Positions 39,101-51,100 of a stretch of 64,000 nt of DNA are shown here, one piece after another. The stretch is taken from positions 10,736,223 to 10,800,222 of the forward strand of contig NC_057866.1 of the NCBI RefSeq assembly GCF_019393635.1. The letters are read 5' to 3'. This DNA is from Dromiciops gliroides. Taxonomy: Eukaryota > Chordata > Mammalia > Microbiotheria > Microbiotheriidae. Below the pieces are notes generated by a model that had not been told where the DNA came from, did no database searches, and saw nothing but the letters and a program-made list of their open reading frames with translations. Numbering within the stretch: position 1 is the first letter of the stretch; every line of letters begins with the position of its first letter. Both the position numbers and the translations under genes were made by a program.

Positions 39101-42100
39101 ACCCAAACTCTCTGTGCTGCCGGCTCCTTCAGCCCCAAGTCGGGGTCCTCCATGCAGACCCCCTTCCCTCTTGTGCCTCATCAGCTTTTTGACTTTGTCT
39201 GCCAGCCAACTGCTCTTCCTTGGAGGGAGGAAGAAGGCACAAAGATGGGGTCCAGGGAATAGGGTGGCCAAGGGCCCGAGGGGCCCAGGGGCAGATGAAG
39301 TAGAGCAAAGGACCCCAGGTTGTGGGCATCTCAGGCCAATGACATGTGGGATGCAGAGAGAATCAAGAAGAGGGTCAAAGGGTGAGGTCAGGATCAGAGG
39401 GGAGCACTCACTTGGTCCGGGGCAGGGGTCCCGGCTCAAGTACTCTATATTGGTCCATGATCTTTTCCACCAACTTCTGCTTCTCTCGTCTCAAAGCATT
39501 GAGCTGGTCCCTGCAAGAACAGAGAAGTCCTAGGGGGGCTCAGAGAGCAGGAAAAGGTCCCAGGATCACAGACCTGGAGCTGGAAGGGACCCAGATCCTC
39601 CTTTTACACGTAAGGAAACTGAGGCCCAGAAAGGAGAAGGATTTTAGAAAAGTTCGACCTGATAGACCCCTCTCAAACAGAGATAGCAAGTATCCATGGT
39701 GGGATTTGAACCCAGGTCTTTCTGACTCCAGGTCGTGTGTTCTCTTCGCTATACCCCAACTTCCTAGCGGGGAGTGGGAGCCAGGCAGGGTGAGAGGGGA
39801 AGTCTAGAGATCTGGGCAGGGCCAAGGAGGAGGTGGGGAGAGCAGGGCAGGATAGGGTAGGGCTGGGGCAGGGGGCCCCTCACAGGTACTCCCGTTGCTC
39901 TCTGTGCAGGTGGTCTCGGCTCTCCAGGCTCCGCTCCATGAGACCTCGGTTCTCCCGGCTCAGCGCCTGCACCTCAGCCAATAGCTGCCGATTCTCCTCC
40001 TCTTGCGCGGCCCGCAGCTCGGTCAGCAGCTGCCCCCCAGCCCAGCCCAGAAGGGATGAGTGAGGTCTTGGCCCCACGGCCGGCTACCCCGAGGCCCGGC
40101 TCCCCCAAGGCCCTGTGCCCCACCTGGCACTGCGTGGTCAGCCGGCAGACACTGAGGTCCAGCCTCTGGTTGGCCTCCCGGAGGCCCTGAGCCTGGGCCT
40201 CTAGCTGTGCGCGCTCCAGCTCGAGCCGTGCCAGTCGGCCCCGCAATTCACCACGCTCACCCTGGAGCTCCCCTCGTTCCCGGGAAAAATCGGCCAAGGA
40301 CACCTGGGCCCTGCGAGGATAAGGGATTGGCAGGGAGCAGCACTGGCCCTCTCCCTTCCCCTCACAGCAGCCCTCAGCCCAGCCTCCCACCGGACAGACC
40401 CAAGGGGAGGGGAGGGCTCCAGGGAGGGGGCAGGGTCCTCATCCCGGGCTAGCACCTCTCATGCTCGCTCTGCAGCCGCCGCAGCTCCTCCTCCAGGCCC
40501 TTCTGATGCAGCCTGTCCTGAGCCAGCCTCTCCCGCTCTGCCTGCAGAGTCACCTCCTGGGCCTCCACCTGGGCCCTCTGGGCCTGCAGCTGCTCATGCC
40601 TGCGCAGGCGGACGGGGGTGGAAACAGGTGTGTGAAAGAAGCCCCCACCCCCACGGATGGGGTGGGGGCCAGAGTGGGGTCCTGTCAAGGGGCATGAGGG
40701 CAGGACCAGAGCCAGCCCCAAGCCTCAGTTTCTCCATCTGTCTCAGGAAAGTAGACTCAATGATAACTGACATCTCCCAAAGCATGTGAGTTACTTGAGG
40801 GGAGGGACTGTGTATTCTCATTCCTCTATATCCTTAATGGACAGTTAGGGGGCACCACAGTGCACAGAGCCATCTTCAAATCTGGCCTCAGACACTTCCT
40901 AGTTGTGTGACCCTGGGCAAGTCACTTCACCCTGTCTGCCTCCATTTCCTCATCTGTAAAATGAGCTGGAGAAGGACACGGCAAACCACTCTGGGGTCTC
41001 TGCCAAGAAAACCCCAAAGGCGTCATGGAGAGTCAGACACGACTGAAATGGCTGTGCAACAATGTATCCTTAGTGCCTAAGACAGCCCTTTGCACATAGC
41101 AGGCTCACAATAAATGCTGGCGGGACCAGCTGGTACATTGAAATCATGGAGATTCAATGCTGGAAAGAGCCTGAAGAGCCATTTATTCCAACCTCCTATT
41201 TCTACAGAAGAGGAAACTGAGGCCTGGGGGGAAATGACTCACCCAGGGCCACACAGTCATAATTGTTAGAAGCAAGAGTCGAAATCCCTTTGTGACCCCA
41301 AGTGCAGCTCTCCTTCTGGCCCCCAGCTCTTCCTTTCTTGGCAAACCACCTGCTCAGCTTCTCAAAGCTGCCAACGGTCACCCGATCACCCTTCCCAACT
41401 TCTTTGCAGCCGTCACCACTGGTCCCTACTCCTTGATCCTCTCTCCTCTCTAGGTTTTTGGGAGGCTGCTCTCTCTGGGTTCTCCTCCTACCTGCCTGAC
41501 CCTTCCTCCTCAGTCTCGTCCCCTGGATCTTCATCCAGATCACACCCATTGATCACAGGTGTCCCCCAAGACTCTTTCCTGGTCCCTCTTCTCTTCTCCC
41601 TCTAGTGACCTCATCAGCTCCCCTGGGTTCGAGGATGCAGATGGCCCGGGATCCACACATCCAGCCCTCACCTCTCTCCTGAGCCCTGATTATGCTCACA
41701 TCACAAAGTGCTGAGTGGACGTTTTAAACTGGAGGGGTCTCATAGACATCCCAAACCCAACACAACCAAACCCTAACTCACTGTCTCCCCCATTGTCACT
41801 CCTGATTTCCCCGTGACTGCCAAGGGTATGATCATCCTCCCAGTCACACTGCCTCGCAGTCATTCCCCCCCTCTTCAATCTCGCTTCCCTATGTAGTCGA
41901 TCCATGGCCAAATTCTCTCGATCACAGTCGCACATCTCCTCCCCACTCCCAGCCCAGCCTCAGCCCCTCCTCACCTCCCGCCTGCACTTCTACAATGGCC
42001 TCCTAACGGATCACCCTGTCTCAAGCCTCTCTCCATCCGCCCCCATCCTCCACCCCGGCTTGGCAAACTCCCGCGGCAGCATCCCACCTCCGGGATCAAG

Positions 42101-45100
42101 CGCAAACTTCTTTGTTACTGAGAGCTCTTTGCACCTGGCCCCTTCCTGTCTTTCCAGACTTCTTAAGCATTATTCTCCAGAGCGCCTCTCACTCGTGACA
42201 CCTCTGCACGGGCTGTCCCCCCTCGCCTGCACTCTTAGAAGCCCCCTGGCTTCCCTCAGCTAGTTCGAGTGCCACCTTCTGCAGGGTCTTTCCTGATGCC
42301 CCCACGGCCAGCTGCGAGTGCCCTCCCCTCTGCAGCCACCTTCCCTTACACGTATGCTGACTCCTCTATATGTTGTCGCCTCCACAGGGCAGGGACTGGT
42401 TTGGCCTTTTCTCGAATCCCCAGAACCTACCTCTTAGTTTATCAATGTTTGTTGATTGACTGACTTATTTTATTTCCCCCAGGGGGACACCCGGTGGCCT
42501 CTGAGGTCCACAAGGAGCCTGGGGAGCAGGAGGCAGATGGGGGACAGGGGGACAGGAAGGGGCCCGTGGGCTTGGTTCACCTGCCCTGCAGTTCTTTGTG
42601 GGCCAGCTCCAGCTCCCTCAGCGTGGCCTTCAGCTCCCGATGCCGGCCCAGGAGCCCCTCCAGCTCCACCTCCTGCCGCTGCTGTAGGCGCCCCAAAGCC
42701 TCATGGTCCCTCAGCAGCGCCTGGTGCTGGACCCGAGCCTCCTCCTGCTCCTGCCGCACCCCTCGTGCCTCCTTGTCCAAAGCCCCCAGCCTCTCCCGCA
42801 GCTCTTGGCCCTGTGTCTCCAGCACTGCTTTTTCTGCCTGAGGATGAGTTAGGAAGGAATGGGAAGAGGAAGAGGAGGAAGAAAAGAAGAAAAGGATGGG
42901 GAGAGAGACTAGTAGGCCCACAGATGGGGAAACTGAGGCTGCAGGAGGTAAACTGACTGACAGAAAGGCATCAGGTAAGTGGACTCACTGATCTCAAGCT
43001 GAGAGGAGCCTCACAAGCCATCAGCCCAAACCCCTCATTTTTCAGAGGAAAAAACCAGAGGTTCAGTTAAGTGCCCGGGGTTACATAGGTATTAAGTGTC
43101 AGAGATGAGATTGAAGCCCAGTAGACTAATAAGGAGACTCTAAAGATCACGCACTGTGACCAAGCTGTATTTATCCAAGGAATGCAGTTGGTTCGACATA
43201 AGGAAGACAACAAATATTTTAATAATAAATAATAAAAATAATAAACCTATTTTAATAATATACATTTTTAATCAGGATTATAAAAACAGATGCTGAAAAG
43301 GCTTTTGACAAAATCCAACATTCATTTCTATTAAACCCATAGATATAAAGCCCCTTTTCCTTAATAGAGCAAGTAGTATTTCTCTAAATCCAAGGGCAAA
43401 TGTTACATGGAATGGAGAAAAATTAGAGACCTTCCCACTCAGATCGGGATAAAGTGTGGACGCCCATTATCAACACTAGTGCTACGAGTGCTAGCTACAG
43501 CAAAAAGCCAAGAGAAAGAAATTGAGGGAATAAGCATAGGGAGAGAGGAAACAAAATGATCATTTTTGCAGGTGATATAATGGTCTACTAAGGGAACCTT
43601 TGAGAGTCATCCAAATATTAATTTAAATAATTAATAACTTCAGCAAAGTTGAAGGATGTAAGATAAATCTACAGAAATCATCAACATTCTCATATACAAT
43701 CAACAAAACACAAAAAGAGGAATGAAGAAGAGAAATTCTATTCAAAATAAATACAGAGGTTATAAAATAGGGGGCAGCTAGGTGACACAGTGGATAAAGC
43801 ACCGGCCCTGGATTCAGGAGTACCAGAGTTCAAATCCAGCCTCAGACACTTGACACTTACTAGCTGTGTGACCCTGAGCAAGTCACTTAACCCCCATTGC
43901 CCCACAAAAAAAAAGAGAGAGAGAGAGAGTTATAAAATACTTGGAAGAGAATCTTACAAGATTCACCAAAATGCTATAGGAATCAGGGGCAGCTCAGTAC
44001 TGCAGTGGATAAAGCACCAGCCCTGGATTCAGGAGGACCTGAGTTCAAATTCAGCCTCAGACACTTGACACTTACTAACTGTATGACCCTGGGCAAGTCA
44101 CTTAATCCTCATTGCCCCACCAAAAAATAAAAAATAAAAGAAGAGAGAAAAAACATCTTCAGAGACTGTCAGACTGGTACAGAGGTCAATGGGGCTGACT
44201 GTCCATCACCTTTATTTCTGGATTCTGTGCTTCCTTTGATGGAGAGAGAAAGGAAGAGGGAAGCAGGAAAAGTTGGGGAGGAGAGGGGCACACAGATGGA
44301 GGAGGTGAAAGGGAAGGAAGGAAGCTGAAAGCCGAAGAGGATCACGGAGTCATAGACTTAGGGCCAGAAGGGCCTCCAGAGGGAGGCCCATCAAGATGCA
44401 GCCCGAAGGTCACACAGGAAGCAGAAGCCGGCTCCCCTGCCTCCACTGTGGGGGGAGTGGGAAGAAAGGAGGCTGCCAGCCGACCCTAGGGCAGAAGGGT
44501 CCTCCCTGGGGGGGGGGGCAGGAGAAGGGACGCACCTGGAGTTGGCTGCTGCGCTCCTGGGCCTGATGATTCTGTAGCTGCAGCTCCTGGACCCTCCCCT
44601 GCAGACTCCCCACCTGGCCCTCCAGATGCCTCAATTGCCCCTGCAGAGCAGTCTTCTCTGCGGCCAGAGCCGCGTTCTGTCCAGGGAAGAGAGGCGAGGT
44701 CAGGGCACGTCAACTCACCTGTGCCAGCACAGCCGTGCCCAGGTGCCAACTCACACTGCGCTCCACCATGATGAGTCGCCCACTGAGGCTTTCCGGGACC
44801 ACCTCCACTGCAGCGGGAACCTCCCTGGCTGCCCCTGGCCCGGGGGGGTCCTCGGCCTTCAGCCCCGAGGAAGCCTGGCACTGGAGCTGCAAGAACAGCC
44901 CGCGGGGTCAGCACTAGAGGGCAGGAAGGGAGGCCTCCCCAGACCAAGATCCCTGCTTGAGAATTGCCCCTGCCCCCACCCCCTCCACTCCTACCTGCCC
45001 AGGTAAGGAGGAAATCAAGGTGGGGGAGGGGAGACCATGGGGTGGGGGGGCACTCTCCCGTGGCTTCTCACCTGGCCCTCCAGGGCCTGGACCCTGGCCT

Positions 45101-48100
45101 TTAGAGCCATCATTTCCTCATCCTTGGCGACCAGGGCAACCCGCCTCTCTTCTTGCAGACGCTTTTCCAAAGCCTGATATGTCCTGCCCATGGACAAAGG
45201 GAGGAAAGACATCACACCCCTCCTCATGCTCCAGCCCAAACCTCAGCTGTCTAAGGCTAAACTCTCTGCTATCCCCCTCCCAGCCTGAAGCGCCTGGCCC
45301 AGCGAACCTCAAAGGCCACTGAATCCAAGTTATACCTGGCCAGGAATCCCCTCTCGAACATTCCCAGTGAGTGTCCATGCACCTCTGCATGAATACCTCC
45401 AGGAGCAGGGAGCTCCCTCCCTCCTGAGGCAGCCCACTCCACACTGGGACAACTCAGATGGTTAGAGGTGTATGCTGATGTCAAGTTGGAATGTGCCCTC
45501 CCTTGGTGGCAGCAGCCCGACCCTGCCCTGTCACCACCTCTCTGCCTCCCCTCCCTCCATCCATTCTCCATACCCCCTCACCCCTCCCCCACCTCTCCTG
45601 GCTCTTCTCCTTCTCCCTCAGCTGCTGCTCCCGATCCTGGGTCACCCGTTCCAGCTCCGACTGCACCGTTTCCAGCTGGGTCTTCAGCTTCTGACTCTCC
45701 ACCACTGCCCCCTGAAGCTCCTAAGTGACCAAAGCCTAAGAGGTCAGGACCAGGAAGGGGACGGACCAGCAGTCATACATTCCATGCAATTTAACTGAGG
45801 GGAAGGGGGTCAAGGAGATCCTGCTAGAAAAAAAAAAAGAGGCCAGGGGGCAGCTAGGTGGTGCAATGGATAGAGCACCAGCCCTGGATTCAGGAGGACC
45901 TGAATTCAAATCTGGCCTCAGACACTTTACACACTTACTAGCTGTGTGACCCCGGGCAAGTCACTTAACCCCAATTGCCTTTAAAAAAAAAGAAAAAAAA
46001 GAGGCCTGAGCTCAGTGGGAAGAAGGCTGGGAGGCAGCTAGGTGGTGCAGTGGATAAAGCACAGGCCCTGGATTCAGGAGGACCTGAGTTCAAATATGAC
46101 CTCAAACTCTTGACATGTGCTAGCTGTGTGACCCTGGGCAAGTCACTTAACCCTTATTACCCTGAAGAAGAAGAAGAAGAAGAAGAAGAAGAAGAAGAAG
46201 AAGAAGAAGAAGAAGAAGAAGAAGAAGAAGAAGAAGAAGAAGAAGAGACTAAGATGGTTAAGGGCCAGAGAGGGCTGGGAGCTGGGAAAGCCTTGGACTG
46301 GACATCTGGAGACATGGCTCACGGTCCCAGCAGGACCTTTACCATGAGCCTCCAGGGAGCCTCACTTCCCGATCTTTTGAATGAGAAGCTGTGGCTAGAT
46401 GTTTCGCCAAGGTCCCTTGTGGCCCTGACATTCTATGACCTTCAGAGTCTGACTTTCCCTGTCTATAAAAAGAAGACAGTAGCCTCTGCCTTGTTCACCT
46501 CACTACCCATGAGGCCCAAGCAAAATATCAGCACTGAGCACAGTGCCAGGCACACAGTAAGGACTTAATAAATGTTTATTGAATGAATGAATGAATGAAT
46601 GAATTAAGGGAGGGAGGAATAGGGCCTTGTAAACTATGAAGTGCTACAGTGTCATGGTAAGAACAATGAATCTGGTGCCCACAGACCCAAGTTCAAGTCC
46701 CAGCTCGGCCATGATTTAGCATGTGGACTCTCAGGGAGCTGTGAGGCATCTGGGCAGAGCCTCACTTGACCACAAATCCTCTCTCCAGCAGCCCCATCAA
46801 GTGGCCAGCTAGCCTCTGCTTGCAACCCCTAGAGAGGCAGCAGCTACAGAATCCCTTAGACTCTGGAGACTTAAATTCAAATCCTGACCCTGCTATTTAG
46901 TAACTGCATGAACTTGAACAAGTCATTTCCCCATTAATATGTCTCAGTTCCCCTAAGTGGAAGAGACTTTTTCTGCTTAGACCCAGAAGGCAGAAGGGAA
47001 AGGGGGAGGGCAAAGAGGCAGATTTCCCCTCTGCAGGGAAAAGCTTCTGAATAATGAGAGTTGTACAAAAGTGGGATGGAGGTAGAGGAGAGAGGAGGGA
47101 GGGGGAGAAGAGGGGAAAGAAGAGAGGGAAGGAAAGGAAGAGAAGGTAAAGAGGGTCATTGACAAATCTACTTTTTAAAATACAGAAGAGAAAGAGAACT
47201 GAGGGAAGGCCAGAAGGAAACACAGACTAGGACAGCTTGGAAAGCTACTGAATTTATTATATACTTAAAAAGAAAAGACAGGGGGCAGCTAGGTGGCGCA
47301 GTGGATAAAGCACTGGCCCTGGATTCAGGAGGACCTGAGTTCAAATCCAGCCTCAGCCATTTGACACTTACTAGCTGTATGACCCTGGGCAAGTCACTTA
47401 ACCCTCATTGCCCCACCAAAAAAAAAAGAAAGAAAGAAAAGACAAGACAAGCTATATAGAACAAGAGCTATGGAGTTTTCTGCACAAACTTCTTGTTCAG
47501 TCCTACTATGTATATGGAAATGCCAATTTTCTTTTAGTATGTTAAGTTCAGAATGAAAAGACCTTTTTTTAAAAAAGAACTAGTCCTCCCCAATTGAGAA
47601 ATAGTCAAAGGATATGAACAGGCAGTTTTCAGATGAAGAAATCAAAGTTATCTATTGCCATATGAAAAAGTGTTCTCAATCACTATTGATTAGAGAAATG
47701 CAAGTTAAAACAACTCTGAGCTACCACCTCACACCTATCAGATTGCCTATTATGACAAGGAAGGAAAATAATAAATTGTTGGAGAAGCTGTGGAAAAATT
47801 GGAACACTAATGCATTGTTGGTGGAGTTGTGAACTGATCCAACCATTCTGGAAAACAATTTGGAACTATGTCCAAAGGGCTATAAAACCACATACCCTTT
47901 GACCCAGTAATACCACTACTAGGTCTGTATACCAAAGAGATAATAAAAGGTGGGAAAGGACTCACATGTACAGAAATATTTATAGCAGCTCTCTTTGTGG
48001 TGGCAAAAAATTGGAAATCTAGGCACACAAGAGCCCCTGTGGGCCTCAGGGCAACATCAGTGCAGTACCAGGTAAACAGCCAGGGCCTACAACCCCTGGC

Positions 48101-51100
48101 ACAAGAAGCCTGAGACAGTGCCCCTACCACCAGATCAGAGCTTAAATTTAAAAGAAAGGAAAAAGGCCAAAAAAGATGAGCAAAAAAACAACCAAAAAAG
48201 AATCTTACCATAGAAAGTAATTGTGGTGACAGGGAAGATCAAGACACAAACTCAGAAGAGGACAACAATGTCAAAACAACTGTGGGCAAAGCCCCAAACA
48301 AAAATGGGAAGTGGTCTCAAGCCCAGAAAGAACTCATGGAAGAGTTCAAAAAAAAGCTTAAAAATTATATGAGAGGTAGGGGCAGCTAGGTGGTGCAGTG
48401 GATAGAGCACCGGCCCTGGAGTCAGGAGTACCTGAGCTCAAATCCGGACTCAGACACTTAACACTTACTAGTTGTGTGACCCTGGGCAAGTCACTTAACC
48501 CCAATTGCCTCACCAAAAAAAAAAAAAAAAATTTATATGAGAGGTAGAAGAAAAATTGGGAAAAGAAATGAGAGTGATATGAAAAGGGGGCAAATAGATG
48601 GCACTGGCCCTGGATTCAGGAGAACCTGAGTTCAAATCCGGCCTCAGACACTTTACACACTTACTAGCTGTGTGACCCTGGGCAAGTCACTTAACCCCAA
48701 TTGCCTTAAAAAAAAAAAAGAAAGAAAAAAAGAGGCCAGAGCCCAGTGGGAAGAAGGCTGGGATAAAGCACAGGCCCTGGATTCAGGAGGACCTGAGTTC
48801 AAATCCAGCTTCAGACACTTGACACTTACTAGCTGTGTGACCCTGAGCAAGTCACTTAACCCTCATTGCCCCGCACAAAAGAGAGAGAGAGCGAGAGAGA
48901 GAGAGAGACAGACAGATTATGGAAAAAGAGTCAACAGCTTGGAAAAAGAAAACTGCTTAGAAAGGAAAATTGGCCAAAAGAAATATAAAAGCTAGGGGCA
49001 ACTAGGTGGTGCAGTGGATAGAGCACCGGCCCTGGAGTCAGGAGTCCCTGAGTTCAAATCTGGCCTCAGACACTTAACACTTACTAGCTGTGTAACCCTG
49101 GGCAAGTCACAACCCCAATTGCCTCACTAAAAACAAAACAAAACAAAAAAAAAAAAAAACGCTAACTGAGGAAAACAACTTAAAAGTTAGAATTGGGCAA
49201 GTGGAAGCTAATGACTCTATGAGACATCAAGAATCAATAAAAAAATTCAAAAGAATGAAAAAGATAGAAGAAAATGTAAAATACCTCATTGGAAAAACAA
49301 CTGACTTGGAAAATAGATAAAGGAGAGACAATGTCAGAATCATTGAATTACCTGAAAGTTATAATCAAAAGGAGGACCTGGATAGCATCTTTCAAGAAAT
49401 TATCCAGGAAAACTTCCCTAATATCCTGGAACCAGAAGGCAAAGTAGGCATTGAAAGAATCCAAAAATCACCTCAAGAAGAGATGCCAAAATAAAAACAT
49501 CAAGGAACATTATAGCCAAATTTCAGAACTATTGGGTCAAGGAAAAAACACTGCAAGTGGCTAGAAAGAAACAATTTAAATATCAAGAGGCTCCCTCATT
49601 GCCCTGCAAAAATAAATAAATAAATAAATAAATAATCAAGGGGCCACAATGAGGATTGCACAGGACTTAAAAGTTGCACAATTAAAGGATCAGAGGTCAT
49701 GGAACATGATATTCTGGAAGGCAAAGGAGCTAGAACTATAACTAAGTCACAAACCTGGTAAAATTAATCATAATACTTCAAGGGAAAAATTTGTAATTCA
49801 AAGAAATAAAATGGTTTCAAGCTTTCATAAGGAAAAGACCAGAACTGAACAAAAAAAAAATTGATCTCCAATATCAAGACCCAAGAGAAAACAAAAAGGG
49901 AAAAGAAAACATAAGGGATTCAGTGGAGCTGAACCATTTATATCCCTATATGGGAAGAAGATATTTGTAATTCTTAAAAATTGTACCACTATACTGTGTA
50001 CACAGAAACCTTTTTTTAATTTTCTTGTTGTGTACATGGCAATGTCTTTTTTTCTTTTCTCACTTTGTATTTTAGTCTAAAATAACTTTGAAAATTTACA
50101 TTAAAAATTTGTCCCACTAATCATACAGCTAGAAGGAATATACACAGAGGGTACAGATATACGGAAGGAATGACATAAAAAATAATTAAGGGATGAGAAA
50201 AGGGGTACATTGGGTACAGAGGGAAGGGAGAGGTAGAATGGGGTAAATTATATTTCACATGAAAAGGTGAGAAAAATTGATTACAGTGGAGGGAAAGATG
50301 GGAGGTGGGCGATGGGCATCTCTTGAACTTTACTCTGACTATTGGCTCAAAGAGGGAATAATATGCACAATCAGTTGAATATAGAAATCAATCTTACCTG
50401 ATAGGAAAATAGATGGGGAGGAGATCAAGTAAGGTGGGGCTGGAGGTAGGGGGGAACTGACAGAAGAGAGATCAGACAGGGGAGGCTGTAGACAGAAGCA
50501 AAACATTGTCAAGGAGGGAAAGGATGAAAGGAAAGAGAGGACAAACAGGAGGAAAAATCAAATGGAGGGAAATACACATTTAGTAATCATAACTATGCAT
50601 GTGAATGGGGTCAACTCTCCCATAAAATAGCAGTGGATAGTAGAGTGGATCAAAAAACAGAATCCTATAATATGTTGTTTACAAGAAACACATTTGAAGC
50701 AGAGAGACACACAGAATAAAGATAAGGGGCTGGAGCAGAATCTATTATGCTTCAGCTAAAGTAAAAAAAAAAGCAGGGGTAGCAATCCTGATCTCAAACA
50801 AAGCAAAAGCAAAAATAGACCTAATTAAAAGAGATAAGGAAGAAAACGACATCTCACTAAAAGGTATCATAGACAATGAAGTAACATCAATATTAAACAT
50901 ATGAACCAAGTGGTACAGGATCCAGATTCTTAAAGAAGTTAAGTGAGTTACAGGAAGAAATAGACAGCAAAACTACAATAGTGAAGGACCTCAGCTGTCA
51001 GCTCTCAGAACTTGATAAATCCAACCAAAAAAATAAACAAGAAAGAAACTAAGAAGGTGAATAGAAAAGTTTAAAAAAAAGAAAAATGTTTTAAATTTGA

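Noticed and set aside
46975-47135. Minus-strand ORF rich in Pro, Leu and Ser
   Set aside because: Simple gaggagg-type low-complexity sequence; no gene.
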